The notes beneath the pieces are model-generated. The model ran no database searches. It had not been told where the DNA came from and was given only the letters and a program-made list of their open reading frames with translations. This document shows positions 12,364 to 25,154 of a DNA stretch of 64,000 bases, one piece after another. Made by a program: the position numbers and the translations under genes. The stretch covers positions 682,001-746,000 of the forward strand of contig JANTQA010000048.1 in the NCBI GenBank assembly GCA_027625915.1, in the 5' to 3' direction. Every line of letters starts with the position of its first letter. Position 1 is the first letter of the stretch. Source of the DNA: Anaeramoeba flamelloides. Lineage: Eukaryota > Metamonada > Anaeramoebidae.

Positions 12364-13390
12364 GATATTAAGTAGCAAACTTAAAAGAAGGATAGAAATA
12401 GTTTTTAACATAAAACCAAAGTTCAATTTAGATTTTTATAAACCTTTTTCCAACATCTTTATTTCAGTGTTGAAAAATCTTGAGAAAACTAAATTAGGAC
12501 TTGTTTATACCATCCAATGTTTTTATAATTTATTTTTTAATTTTCGAAGGCAAATTCGTTAATTAGAGTTTGCAATTGAAGAAAAGTTTTTACCAACAAA
12601 AATACTCTTTTTCTCATTGTTGACTTTTCAAAAAACATAATTTTTGATACGATTCTTATTGAGTTGTTGACTGTAGTTGAAAATTTCTAGTGAACTTTCT
12701 TTTCAAAAGAAACAATTGTAAAAGAATTCAACAAAATAAATAACCAGTTTGTGAGAGAGCCTTGAAAAAAATTTCTTTTGAAAAAAAAACACTTTTTCCC
12801 CAAACATTCCTCAACAGTAAAGAAAATACCAATTATTTTTTCAAGTCCTGAAAGATAAGTTGGGAACAAATGCCATAATAGTCCATTTTTTGTTAATACA
12901 AATCTATTCACAGCTCAACAATTATCGAAAAATTGAAAGAACTGTTTGAGAAATAAAAACTTAGAATAGAGGTAATTTGATCTTTAAATTTTATGTCTAT
13001 TGAAAACAGTTATGACAATTAGAAGTTTTTTTGTTATTTTCCGGACAATTAAGACTGGAAAAGATCAATAATGACACAATTTTTTTTATATAGAAAAGAA
13101 CGTTGTACAACTTTGAAAAGGGTGTTGTGTGTTGAAAGAAAGAAGACATGGGATTGTTTACTTTTAAGTAAATAATATACAAAAAAGTAAAGAGAAAGAC
13201 CTTTTTCCCAAATGGTAAAAAAAAATTATTTTTCAAAATAATTGCAATAAAAAAGAAATAATAAAAAAAAATTCCTCATAATAAATATCTTGTGTCCTAG
13301 GCTTTACAGTATTCAAAGAAGTCATGTAAAATTGCTGTTTTATATTATTTTTTGAATACGTGAAAACCTTAAGAAAGTTTCCTTGTTTTT

Positions 13391-13446
13391 AAAGAATTGC
13401 AAAGAATAGAGCGAAATCCATTGATTTTACCCAATTCTTTGTGATC
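13391..13446. repeat. Short hairpin element (family H)
   Basis: An imperfect palindrome centred on AATCCATTGATT with arms of AAAGAATTGCAAAGAATAGAG type. It matches palindromes at 20795-20827, 32559-32609, 34323-34389, 46101-46169 and 46180-46246, which share the words GAATnGAGnAAAATC and GATTTTACnCnATTC. Confidence 0.55.
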
Positions 13447-14325
13447 CATGAACACCCTTATGAAAGAGTCCTTTAAGTGCCTAGGTTTTCTGGAATTTTT
13501 CTGTTTTATTATATAATCTATGGATTTAACGAATAAAGAGAAAACCTTAGAAAACTTAAAGGTGGTTTTTAATTTTGCTTTTGGGAATAAACCCAATATT
13601 TATTAAATCTTAATTTTATTTTAAAAATTAAAAAAATCCTAACGGAAAAATAAAAAAAAAAAGATTTTTTTTCAAATCCAATCAACAAATAATTCTAAAA
13701 AGTCCTAGCCCCAGAATAAAAGGAAAAAAAAAAAATTTTTTTATCATTTTTTTACAATCCCACTTTTCAAAAACCCCATGAACAAAAGGTTATCTGAAAT
13801 ATAAAAATGATTGTTATTCAAACTAAACCAAATACTTATTTCAAAACTATAATTTCAAGATTTTCCAAAAAAGTTAATTGAAATAAAAAAAAAAAAAAAA
13901 TCCATCTTTTGCTTTTATACTGGTACCAGGGCTTTAATAATGTAAAGATTCTTGAATCCCCATTTGAAAGATGTTTATTAAATTTAAAATACTTTTGTAA
14001 GACAATAAAGCAACCTCTTTATTATGAATAAAAATTTTTTATCATAAATATTTGAAAAAAAACCACTAGTAAAAATAGGGTTTTCCAACTTTAATTATTA
14101 AATATCTTGAAAAAAAAATTTTGATAAAATATCAAGACACCGGATTTTACACACTTATCTTATTAACATATAGTGTTTATTCAAATTGATGTTATTAAAA
14201 AGTATAAAATTAGCAAATGTTTTATATCTTTTTTTTGAATAATTTCTTTGATGAAATTTTAGGTAAATAGAATATTAAAATTTTAAAGTTATTACAGCCA
14301 AAAAAGTGTGTTTCATCAATAAATA

Positions 14326-14356
14326 CCCCCCACCCCCACCCCCACCCCCCACCCCC
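14326..14356. repeat. C-rich tract (possible G-quadruplex on the minus strand)
   Basis: Thirty-one bases consist of runs of five to six C separated by single A, followed by GGTGTGTTC. Read on the minus strand this gives at least four G runs of five or more, enough for a G-quadruplex, in a region otherwise strongly AT. Confidence 0.8.
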
Positions 14357-14744
14357 GGTGTGTTCACAAGACGTTTACACACGTGATCTCTTTGGTATAT
14401 AAAATATTTTAAACACATTAAAATTCCCCTGAGTAAACCATAGTTGGTGTTTAAGTTTTTTTTTTTTTTTTGTTTTTCTATATGTAACAAAGGAAATTAT
14501 GCCTGAATAATAAATATTCAAAATAAATATTCAGAACAAAGATCACATAAGATGATAATAAATTATGAAGAACCCTATAAGAATTAAAAAAAAAAAAATA
14601 TTTCTCTAATGTAGATATAATAACCATAATAAAATACAAATGTGACCGAACCTGATATATTTCAACTTAAATGTCTTTATAAAAAAATCTAGGTGTATTT
14701 GCAACTTTGGATAAGCATTTTTATTTGTGGGAAATATATATATA

Positions 14745-14938
14745 CAACTAGTTCCACTTTTAAGGCACAAAATTTCAACTAAATTTATGGCACAAAAAAA
14801 TCTCAAATTAAGGCACACGTTCAAATTCTAGTAAAATAATTTGTGTAAAAAACAATTCCAAAAAATGTACTTTAATTTGAGATTTTGATATACCTTGAAT
14901 TTCCTTGAAACTATGTACCTTAAAAGCGGATATTACTG
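14745..14938. mobile_element. F1 palindromic element, degraded copy
   Basis: Flanked by TA (14743-14744 and 14939-14940). It keeps the F1 landmarks TTAAGGCACAA, AATCTCAAATTAAGGCAC and the mirror TTTAATTTGAGATT, but many positions differ from other copies, so this is the oldest of the eight. Confidence 0.75.
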
Positions 14939-15864
14939 TAAATTCATTAAAAACTGAGAAAAGGGATTATTTTATTTTTTTAAAAATTACTAAATGGGGA
15001 AGAAAAGTGATAAAAATTTCACAAATCAACAATAAAATAATCTTTTGACTTGGTTTGAACTTAAATATATTTATGAGATGCGAATTAGACGTTACATTAG
15101 AAATATAAGAAGAATAAAAACAGGGGGTAAATTTTGGGACATAATATCTTCAATACATTTAAAATAATATTCTTGATAAAAAAAAAAAACAACAGTAAAA
15201 AAATAAATTTTCAACCTTTTCAATTATTTTTTCAGGGTCAGTCATTAAGTGAAAAAAATTGATTAAAATTGAAAAAAAAAATTATAATTTTTAAGAGTAT
15301 TTAATGTACCACAAAAACTAATATACACATGAAGTAATATATATTTCCAAAAATCCAATATTGTAAAACAAGTATGTTTGAAAAAAAAAGGGGTTCAAAA
15401 GAGTGATACTCGATTTCTGATAAAACTCACTATGAAATATTAATTTTGAAAAAAAAAATTGTTTTTTTATAAGTGGAACTATTTAACGTTTTTAAGATCT
15501 CAAAGATTTTTTTTCCTTTTTTTCATTTCTCGATGAATTCTTTTTGTGAAATGAATATTACTAAATCCTTACTTTGTCAAATTTAGCAATTTATCAAATA
15601 AATTCAAATTTTATAAAATTTGATTTAAATGATTTTGTACCATAAAAAAACAGATCGTTTTAAATTGAAGAAATTAAAGCATTGGGTATGAAAAACAATT
15701 TAAAAAAGTATTTTTTTTATATAATAAGATCTTTTTGAAATTGAGAATCTTTTTTAAACTTTTTTATGTTTATGTTTTTTGAAATTGAGATCCTTTGAAC
15801 TATTTTTTTGTTCTTAAAATTTTTGATATTTTGAGATTCTCTCAAATTTTTTTTTTTTTTACTA

Positions 15865-16315
15865 TTGAAAGAATGATGTTGGACACAGAAAAATGGTTGG
15901 ACAGCATTTTTAATTTGGAACATTACTGAAAATGATTTTTAATTTCTATCTTTTGTGAAATAACTAAAGAAAATAACAATAATCTACTTATTAGAATAAC
16001 AATCAATGTAATTCTACTTTTTCAAAAGCTTATCTCTTATAAACTAAAGCAAGTTTAAAAATTACCATTTTCAGAATTAATAGTAAACTTTACCAGAACT
16101 TGGATTTTTGTTAAAATAGCATGATCTACTTTAGTTGTCAACCATTCAAATGAGTATTCTACACACCACAGATTAATGAACTTGTAACACCTTTAAACCT
16201 GGATTTATCCAAAATTCACCTAGTTATCAATAGGATTCGATTTTCAATTTTACTAACTTACCAATTAAAAAACCGTGTCCAACCATTTTTCTATGTCCAA
16301 CATTTTTCTCTCAAC
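15865..16315. repeat. Foldback: ~39-bp inverted arms with a ~370-bp loop
   Basis: The left arm at 15865-15903 (GTTGGACACAGAAAAATGG core) is complementary to the right arm at 16276-16315 (CCATTTTTCTATGTCCAAC core) with a few mismatches. The loop shows no coding. It may be a degenerate inverted-repeat element. Confidence 0.6.
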
Positions 16316-17429
16316 AGTTATATATTTTTTTATATTGAGAAACTTTTTTTTTGAGGCACTTATTGAATTTTTTGTTTTTTTTTGAATATGGGATCTTGGT
16401 CAATTTTTTTAATATATTTTGAATTTTTCCTTTGAGATCTTATTGGATTTTTTTTAGTTTTTAAAATTTTTGTCATTAAGGATCAGGCGAAATTTTTTTT
16501 TTTGTTATTCGAATTTTTTGCAATTTAGTGTAGTTTCCGAATATCATTTTCAGTGACAAGACACTCCTTGACTACGGGGTAAGTGTGTTTTTGTTAACGA
16601 GATCCAATAAGATCTTGATAAAATTGGAAACGGAAAACTCTAAAACATCAATTAGGCAAGGTAAAAAATTTCCTCAAGTTTGTATAACAGTATTAAATAT
16701 TTAAGGCTCAATGAATAATTTGGACACTTTTGTGCATGTCAAAAAAATGTCTAAAATGTTTTTTCCACTTTCACATTGGGCTCACAATTTTAATAAAAAA
16801 AAATAACAAAAAAGTTTTTGCAAGATTTTTGACATTACTTTGTTTTTTTCACATCTTTTAATTTGTTACAAAGAATTAAGTTGAGAAGATGTGTGATTAT
16901 TCTAAATTTCAATACTTTTCAATAATTTACAATCTTTATTCGCTTCGTTGGTTCTTGCTTTTATTAAATAAAAGGAATAATACACAAATCCTTATTGAGA
17001 TTTTCTTGATCAGAAATTTCATAAATTGCCTTATTTCAATAAGTGAATTATTCTGAGTTTACAAGAATAATTGATCCAAAAATTCTTAAGAAAAATAACA
17101 GTTAGAGGGGTTTGTTATTTTGAAGAGGTAATTTTTGAAATTTTTGACAAAAAAAGATAAAAAAATTGTTTCGTGTAACCAAAATATTTGTTTTCTTTTT
17201 TGAAAAATCTGAAAAAGTTTATTTATCAAAGATGTTTTTCTTAAAAACAAGTCAATCCATTAAGACATTTTTATCAGTCATTTTTTTTATTTTAACACTA
17301 CAAAATATTCCTTAATTATGTAAAATTTTTTATCTTTTTGATTTTTAAAAACTTTCCAAGACAATAAACATCTTTTGAGTTCAAAAAAAATTGATGTTAA
17401 TACTTCTTTGAGAACTATTACCTCTTTTT

Positions 17430-17762
17430 TTTTACAAATTATTTTTTTCCTTCTTTTTTTTGCTTTTTCTTTTTATTTTTTTTTGTTTTTTGTATTTTTT
17501 TTTTTATAGATCTTTTTGAGTTTATTAAAAACAAAATGTTTTTTTTTTAAAAATAATATTTTGTTTGTTCACGATCTCTTATTTTTTTTTTTTTTTTTTT
17601 TTTTTGAAAATTCCAAAATTTAAACACAACTAAATTTTTTTTTCTTCTTTAATTATTTTTTTCTTCTTTCTTGAAAAAATGTAAAAAAAAACAAAAAACA
17701 AAAAACGCAATCAAAAACAAAAACAAAACCAAAACCAAAACCAAACTTCAAAAACCAAAAGA
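17430..17762 (+). promoter_or_regulatory. T-rich region and C/A-only leader before the coiled-coil gene
   Basis: A long T-rich stretch (about 17430-17690) is followed by a leader of about 70 nt made almost only of A and C (ACAAAACC-type words) that runs up to the ATG at 17763. A similar A/C-rich leader precedes the RGS gene on the other strand (about 60814-60960). This is probably promoter plus 5' UTR; no specific factor site is recognised. Confidence 0.4.
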
Positions 17763-18596
17763 ATGTCAAGAATCCAAAAACTTGAAAAAGAAGTAAACGA
17801 TCTTAAAATCAAAGTTAAACAACAATTAGCCAGACAAAAAAAAGCAGAAGGCTTAGCCTCGAAGGCTGTTGAAATTAGCAAAAATTACAAAGAATTGGGT
17901 GTTTCATATCAAGAAACACAACAAATTGTCAAAGTCGCCATTTCCGATAAAAACACACTTAATAGAAAAATTGAAACCATTAAAAAAGACAATGAAAACA
18001 TGAAAGCCAGAGTAGACCTCAAAGAAAAAATGGAAAAGGAATTAGAAGAACTTTTAGAAAAATTAGAGAACACCGAAGACGATTTCCATACAGCACAAAA
18101 CAAAGTCAAAACCCTAACGGAAGACTTACGTAAAGCTGATGTCAGACGTGATCAAACTGAAAGAAAGCTTAAATTGATGGAAGGCATTTCTGGGAAGACA
18201 CAGGAACTCCAGGGAGAAACACAAGAATTGGTCAACAACCTTCAAAAGCGTTTGGACACTGCCAAGCAACAAAAAGAAGAACTTACCGAACAACGTGACA
18301 ACTTAAATGATCAAATTGAAGAAACAGAAAACGAAAACAAAAATCTCCGAAAAAAAAATGACGGCTTACATACAAACATTGAATCAACCAAGAAGGGAAT
18401 CATCAGTGCTAAGCAATTCCTCGAAAGACAAAAGGAAAGAGAACAATCCGTAAACGAAAAATTGGATGGTGTCAAAATCAAACTTGGTAAGGCCATTGCA
18501 CAAATTGAAATCTTAGAAATGGGTGAAGAAGGCGGAGATTTAGGTGACCTTGGCGAATTTGAAGACCAAGACCTCGATCTTGACTTGGAACTCTAA
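17763..18596 (+). CDS. 277-residue coiled-coil protein with acidic tail
   Basis: A single-exon frame of 278 codons. Residues about 1-255 are almost continuous heptad-type helix: LEKEVNDLKIKVKQQL, MEKELEELLEKLENTEDDF, LVNNLQKRLDTAKQQKEEL, QIEETENENKNLRKKN. There is no proline and no membrane segment. The last ~25 residues are Gly/Asp/Glu-rich (GEEGGDLGDLGEFEDQ... ending DLDLEL). The length and uninterrupted coil resemble tropomyosin (about 284 residues) and other filament-forming rods, but no family motif is recognised. The start is set by the A/C-rich leader, which holds no upstream ATG. Codon use is richer in C and G than the surroundings, suggesting a well-expressed structural gene. A cytoskeletal rod is the best guess. 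Confidence 0.8.
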   Translation: MSRIQKLEKEVNDLKIKVKQQLARQKKAEGLASKAVEISKNYKELGVSYQETQQIVKVAISDKNTLNRKIETIKKDNENMKARVDLKEKMEKELEELLEKLENTEDDFHTAQNKVKTLTEDLRKADVRRDQTERKLKLMEGISGKTQELQGETQELVNNLQKRLDTAKQQKEELTEQRDNLNDQIEETENENKNLRKKNDGLHTNIESTKKGIISAKQFLERQKEREQSVNEKLDGVKIKLGKAIAQIEILEMGEEGGDLGDLGEFEDQDLDLDLEL

Positions 18597-20129
18597 TTTT
18601 CTTACATTTTATTTTTTTTTTTTTGATTTTGTCTACTTTTTATTTTCATTTTAATATGATATTTTTTGAAAAAAACAAAAAAAAAAACATTATTGATTTT
18701 TCCTATTTTTATTTTTATAACAACTTCTTAAGATTTGGAAACAGATAATTAAATGATGATGTGATTTTTATTTTATCATTAATTTATAATAATCTCAAGA
18801 ATAAAAGAAATAATTAAGGCTCTTAATCAAAGGCCTTTATTCCAACTTTTTTTTTATTTTATATTTTTTTTTTTTCAAATGATCTTTTAGATTTTGAATT
18901 TTTTTTAGTTTTTAATTTTTTCCAATATATCTGCAATGATTAATTTGTCGGTTTTGGTCCAAAACCATTAAAAATATTATTGTGATCTATTTTTCATGAC
19001 AAATCTTTATGGCACTCTTTGTCACTTTACTCGACCAGTTATACAATAAATAACTTGAATACAATAAAAATAAATTTAAATTCATTTTAAAACAATTCTT
19101 GAATGAATATTTTAAAATAATAAATATTTTTATTTCCAAATCAAGGGAAAAAAAAGGTTAATAATTTACTATAATTCATATAAACATACCATTATCTATA
19201 CACAAATACATGAACAATATATACCCTTATCCAAATTTTATTTATTTTAATTGATTTTAGGATATTAAAAGTCAAAACTTTGTAAACCCACGTATTACCA
19301 AAAAGAAATTTTCATCTGGAGATCAACATTTTTTTAACAGAATAAAATTTTAAAAAACAAGTGTCGATTTAATAAATTTATTTTGTTTAGGGATGAGGTT
19401 AGTTGATTAGATGATTAATTGATTATATTTTGAAAACAAACTATTTTTTAATCAATAGGACATAGCGTTATTGAAGAAATAGAACACATTCTATGAGCTT
19501 AATTCATTATTCTTCTCAAACTAATATTTTAATTTTTAGATCAAAATCATTTTTTCACATTTTGTAAAATTTTTTTTTTTGTATTTTGCTTTTTACTTTT
19601 TTTTTTTTGAATTCTTTCATTTTTTTTTTAATTTTTTTGTTCAAAATATATTTGAAAAAAAAAATTGTTTGAAACTCCAAATTAACATTAAGAAAAGTGA
19701 AGTTTTGTATGTTATTTTAAAATTCATACCTTTACCAGTAAAAAATCTTATTGTAAACAAAATCAGTTTCATAAAGAAATAGTGGAATATGTATGAGATG
19801 TTTCAATGAAAGGTTTCCAAAATTTTTTGAAACATTTATTTTTTTTTTAAAATTTTTAGATTGTTAGGGGTTTTCTTGTATATGAAACTCAACTCTAATA
19901 TGATTTTTATCATTTTTCGTATTTTCTAAACAATCTTAGTTTGGTTGATTATTAAAAATAAAGTGATTTTTTCATTCTTGGCTGGGCTCCTTTGAGTGTA
20001 ATGGAGTTTCGAATTTTTATATTACACTATATTTTAAGACCCAAAAAAGGAAAAAGTATCGTTTTTTCAACAATAATGTTTTTTTTTCATCACAGCTTAA
20101 TTAAAATAATTATATATACTGCTTAACCA

Positions 20130-20132
<3 letters not shown>

Positions 20133-20160
<28 letters not shown>
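20133..20160. repeat. (TA)n microsatellite
   Basis: About 14 TA units directly visible. Similar runs occur at 40243-40262, 41780-41807, 46907-46937 and 57905-57927. Confidence 0.9.
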
Positions 20161-20794
20161 AGAGTAAAGTATGATATATTTTAATTATTAAAAATAGGTA
20201 TTTTTTAAATTGTAGACATATTTATAAACAAAAATTTCTTTTTTTTATTTGAAAAAAATTCCATTGAAACATAATAAAATGACAAAAAACATAAAAAATT
20301 TTTTTCAAACTATTTTTTTATTTTAGGTACTCACCAATTGTATATTAGAAAATTTTCCTTCGCAGATAATTTTGTGTTTATGTTATATCGTGAAATCTTT
20401 TTAAAAAAATACAAATTCAAATTTTATTTTAAAGACCTTAAGGTTATTAGGGGTTATAAAGGATATATGCATAATTCCCAAATATATAACAAATAGACTC
20501 CATAACGTTTTAAAATATATTCTTAATTTAGATAAATTATACAAAACTTATGTGAATGGTATGACTGAGTTCCTAGCTAAATCAAAATTTGAAATAATTC
20601 TTTAAAATTTAAGATTTTACTCCAATTTTTCAAATAAAATAAGAATAACGACAATAAAACAAAAATAAAGGAATAATATTATTAATCGTAAATTTCTGGG
20701 GTTTAATTTATTATTGATAATATTTTTATAAGTTTAGTTTCCAGACATAAATATACGTGTGCCATTGGTTGCATATTTATTCTGAATTTTTGGG

Positions 20795-20827
20795 GAATTG
20801 GGTAAAATCATTTATTTTACCCAATTC
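20795..20827. repeat. Short palindrome (family H)
   Basis: GAATTGGGTAAAATC and its reverse complement meet around TTT, forming a near-perfect 33-bp hairpin. The GGAAACC word following it matches the CTGGAAAAC ends of other family H copies. Confidence 0.6.
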
Positions 20828-21480
20828 ATCGACAACTCTGGAAACCCGTACTAAAATGAATAATTTTTAAATTTTTTATACTGAATAATATAAATATTGT
20901 GGAATAAATAGAAAACTCAAGGAAATATAACAATATGTATACATTTTTAATTTGATCATCTGAACTACACAAGAATAAATTGAAAAAAATTGAATTTATA
21001 AATATTGGATCTCTGGACGAATTACTCATCGTTCCAAAATCAAAATAATCTGAAAAATTGATTTTTAAAGTTTAGAGCTTTTATCTCCTCTAGTTTAGAA
21101 GTTATTCTCAATTTTCGATTTTTTATCAAAAAAAAAATTTTTTTTTGAAATTTTGAATTTTTCATTTTTAAAAAAGGTACATTTTAACACAAAAATAATT
21201 TTTTTTTGGTATTTTATTTTATCTAAATATTCATTTTTTCAAATTTTTGATAGTGTAATCACTAGAAAAATATTAAAAAAATGCTAAAAAATTAAAAACA
21301 AATTTTTACTAGAGTTTCATATTAAAATGATTATTTTCAAAAAAAATTTTTTTAAACAACTTTTTTTCAATTCAATTTTAAATTTGTTACTTTTTTTACA
21401 ATAAAAAAAAAACTTTAAAATTCATTGTAATCTATGGGGATCACTATATAAACAATATAAAAACAATATCAATTTTTCAT

Positions 21481-21605
21481 TTTTTTGGAGGTCTTATATT
21501 TTTCGAGTTATTGCCCAAAATAGCTGTGAAAAATCACAATTAAAAAATTTGTATATAAAAATCGATTTTGGGCAATATCTCGAAAACTAGACGTCCTAGA
21601 GACTT
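21481..21605. repeat. Foldback with conserved ATTGCCCAAAA arms
   Basis: The left arm (21481-21521, TTCGAGTTATTGCCCAAAA) is complementary to the right arm (21563-21605, TTTTGGGCAATATCTCGAAA). The loop is about 40 nt. Unknown element. Confidence 0.6.
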
Positions 21606-22041
21606 CTAAACACAAAAAATAGAAATTTAAGAAAATTTTGAATTTATTGAGAAATAAAAAAAATTTTTGATCCCAATTTTATATTTACTCTTGTGTAACA
21701 GTATTTTTTTTATTCTTAAAAAAATTAAATAATTGTTTTTCCATTTTTTGATTTTTATATTTTTTCTATTAATATCTCCCCTTTCAATAAAAACAACAAT
21801 TTTTTAATATTTTGACTTATTTAAGAAATATGAACGCTTTTAAAAGTTCAATTTCAAACATTGTAAAAACAGTAAAATATTCAATGAAGTGAATTATTTT
21901 TATATTGAAAAAATTCATTTTAAACAAAATTTTAAATTGGTACTCGAGTTCTGTTAATAAAATGTGTTGAAATCTTCGACTCATGACTAAAATTAAAACT
22001 TTTTTTTTTTTTTCGGATTATTTAATTTGGTATAGGTATTA

Positions 22042-22236
22042 CAGTCAGTTTCACTTTTAAGGCACAAACTTTCAACGAAATTTAAGGCACAATAAAAATC
22101 TCAAATTAAAGCACAAAATTCAATTTCTAGTAAAATAAATTGTAAAAAAATAATTCAAAATTTTGTGCCTTAATTTGAGATTTTTTTGTGCCTTAAATTT
22201 CGTTGAAAGTTTGTGCCTTAAAAGTGAAACTGACTG
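22042..22236. mobile_element. F1 palindromic element (TA-flanked)
   Basis: A 195-bp near-complete palindrome starting CAGTCAGTTTCACTTTTAA and ending with the complement, flanked by TA at 22040-22041 and 22237-22238. The arms carry GGCACAAACTTTCAACG and AATCTCAAATTAA blocks. It is non-autonomous, with no coding. TA flanks and CAGT ends point to Tc1/mariner-type mobilisation (inference). Confidence 0.85.
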
Positions 22237-22737
22237 TATATAATTTACACTTAGTCACAATTTAAATTGATTCTTGAAATTAGATTCTAGATTACAGAAA
22301 ATATTTAAAAATAAAACTTTGTTTGGTCTTCAAAGTTTTTGTAATATTTGAAAAAAATTGTGAAATTGCATTGTTTTTTTTTTGTTTAAGATTGAAAAAA
22401 CGATTTTTTTACCTTTTTTTGTCAAAATTAACTATTTGATGTTCTAATATCTTCTTAATTATCTTTTAAAATAAAACTAAAGATCTCTTCTTTCTTCTTT
22501 ATATTCATCATTATACACATTTATATATTTCATTTATTTTGACATTTATTCAATCTTTAATTCATGGGTTGAATTTTCGCTAACGTTTCAAACACGAGAC
22601 ATATGTTGCTTTTATGTATTGTTTTATATTGAAAAATAATTTATTTATTGAAATAAAGCCATTTAACATTTTTTTATAAAAAGAAATAGTTTTAAAAGCA
22701 AGAGCATAACACTAAAATTATTTAATATATTAATATA

Positions 22738-23330
22738 AACTCTTTTTCAAAAAATTTGACTCACCTGAAATAAGATATTGAAAAAAAAAAATTATCCTTT
22801 AGTATTCAATTACAATTAATAACTAAATCTGAGCTGTAATTCACTTTTAAGTCATTCTAAACATATAAAAGCCTGATATATTAAAAATTAAATAAAAAAT
22901 AAAACCAAAAACTTAAAAAAAAGTGAGTCACAATTTTTGAAATGAGCATTACCGATTTTTTATTACTGAACTTTCACTGAAAAAAAGTTGAACAACAATA
23001 TTTTTTATGAATAATTAAATCCATTTTCAAAGACATTACATAGTCTCAATTTTCTTAGTGATTATTTTTCTTTTCGAAGATCTCTTTTTTTTTCCATAAG
23101 ATCTTTTTTAAAAAAGAAAAAAACAATAAAAAGAAAAAAAAAATAAAAAGAAAAAGAAAAACAAAAGAAAAACAAAAATTTGAAAAAGCAAAACTAAAAA
23201 TTGCAAAATTAGAAAAAATGATTCTGATCCAAAAATTTGAAAATATTTTTTGTAAAGAATACTGTAATAAACCCCCCAAAAACACTCCCATTAACATTAT
23301 AAATTGAGTCAAAATTTTTGAAAAATAGTT
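22738..23330 (-). mobile_element. F2 terminal-inverted-repeat element
   Basis: 593 bp flanked by TA (22736-22737, 23331-23332). The ends are inverted repeats of AACTCTTTTTCAAAAA and TTGACTCAC type. It is the reverse orientation of the copies at 33202-33836 and 48881-49448. An internal block repeats the GTGAGTCACAATTTTTG end motif. The apparent 85-codon frame at 23055-23312 lies inside the repeat and is not a gene. Confidence 0.8.
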
Positions 23331-24439
23331 TATTTCAATATTTTGAATAAAAATTTTTTCTTATTATAAAATATTTAAAAAGAATTGAAACTGATATTCC
23401 CCTTCAATCTTATTGTTAAAGATGAAATATATTTTTAAATGTTCAATTTTTGATAGAAATTAACTATAATAGTACCCAATAAAAAACGCCCAAGACATTT
23501 TGTAACTTTCAGCAAGACATTCTACAAAATTTCAGTTAAAGATATTCTTTCATATTTTTTTTTAAATTTAAAATAAATGATGAAAGTTTTTTTCAAGACC
23601 AAAAATTATCAATAAAAAAAAGATTTAAGGAACTATTCAATATGATTTAATATTTTTTTACAAATGAAATCGATTACTAATTTGTATAAAATACAATTCA
23701 ACTTGATAAGCAAACTCATTTTTCAAAAATTATATAAAATATTTATATTTTTTAAATGAGTTCATTTTTTCCAATTAAATTTTCAGTTAAAATTATCTGA
23801 TTCTTTTGTTGGAATTTTCATGATGAAAAACTGGAAAAGAAATATTTGCAAAATAATTTTATTTTAATGAAATAACACTTTTTTGAGGTTTCTGATCCGA
23901 TGAATGAACAAATTGAATGGGAGATTTATTAACAACAGTTTAATGAAAAATATCTAATTTAATTAAGAGAGAATTTTTTTTATTGATTACATTTGAATAT
24001 GATAATTCAAAGAGTATACTATTAGACATAGTAGTCAGAAGTAGTTGAAACTTTGTTTAATTTTCTATATAAAATAAGTACAAATTTAATATTATTTTAA
24101 AAATACCATAACACTCAATCAAATAGTTCATCCTTGAAGATCAGTTCAAATTGATCATTTATTTGTTTTTTTTTATCATTTTTTAATTTTTTTAAATTAA
24201 AAAGATTAACTATTTTTTTTTTAATTATGAGTAGTATAAATTCCACTATATTTAAATAAGTTATTTGGATAATATAAATCCCATTCTAAAAATTTGGGCA
24301 CACCCAAAACCAAGAATTGGGAAAATACTCAATTTATTATATTTTTTCAAACATAATATCAAACTACATTTAAGTTATACAGACATAATGTTTTTGTAAG
24401 TAATCATTTTCATCCGAATAAAAGAAAAAAATTTTAAAC

Positions 24440-24850
24440 AAAAAAATAAAAAAATGGTGTGTCCAAAATAATGAAACAAGCGGGACAAAAAATGCTTGGT
24501 AAATTTGTTGAAATTGTACAATCAATTGTTGATCGATCAAATGATAAGATACCATCAATTAATTATATGCGATTTTTCTAACAAAATCATCACTAATCTT
24601 TTATCAATCATTGATAAAAAATTCCAGATCTAAAGAAACAGATTATATAACTGGAAAAAAAAACAAAATGAAAATAAAACAAAAAAAAACAAAAAATGGA
24701 ATTGTTTGTTAAAATCAAAAATTTTTTCCAAATTGAATGTAAAGTGTAATATAGTTATTCTTTCAACTTTTTTAAACTTTTCCCAAATTTTTGGAATTTA
24801 GTTTATATATAAATATATTCTGATTTTTTTATAAAAATCATAAATTATGA
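24440..24850. repeat. Dispersed repeat F6 with relatives near 39870-40200 and 47880-48300
   Basis: The three places share GGTAAATTTGTTG, AATTATTGATCGATCA-type words, and an A-rich stretch with AAACAAAAAAAA blocks in the same order. Type unknown. In this window one copy interrupts F3 and another lies in a kinase-gene intron. Confidence 0.5.
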
Positions 24851-25154
24851 ATACTTATAAATCCTTTGTATATTTCTAATCTTTGGGTTTTTACTAACCC
24901 ACTTAAATGATTAAGATTGGGCTATTAAGTATAGATTAACAATAATTAAATTAAAAATGTATTTCTTTTGATATGAGTTGGTTTTTATTGGCTTGAAAAA
25001 AAAATCTTTTGGCAAAATTTTTAATTTGATTTCTTGGTTTTTCATGTATTTTTTTGTTCAAAAAAAAATGAAAAATTTGATTCAAAATAAATGTTTAATT
25101 AAAGAAATTATGTTATTTCTAGTATAAATAATTATTATAATTTTAACCCAATAA

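Larger units (their letters stand above)
12364..17429. other. AT-rich spacer with scattered small repeats
   Basis: No gene is supported over about 5 kb. It holds a short hairpin element (13391-13446), a C-rich tract (14326-14356), one degraded F1 element (14745-14938), a foldback pair (15865-16315), and T-rich degenerate repeats around TTGAAATTGAGATC words at about 15715-15870 and 16320-16520. Similar T-rich words recur near 58250-58430. Confidence 0.6.
18597..22041. other. AT-rich spacer, no gene seen
   Basis: About 3.4 kb without supported coding. It contains a (TA)n run at 20133-20160, a 33-bp palindrome (20795-20827, family H) and a foldback at 21481-21605. Short open frames at 19579-19782 and 20826-21029 have random AT-rich composition. 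Confidence 0.6.

Noticed and set aside
13369-13596. 75-codon minus-strand frame
   Set aside because: Overlaps a family H hairpin and has no recognisable motif or splice partner.
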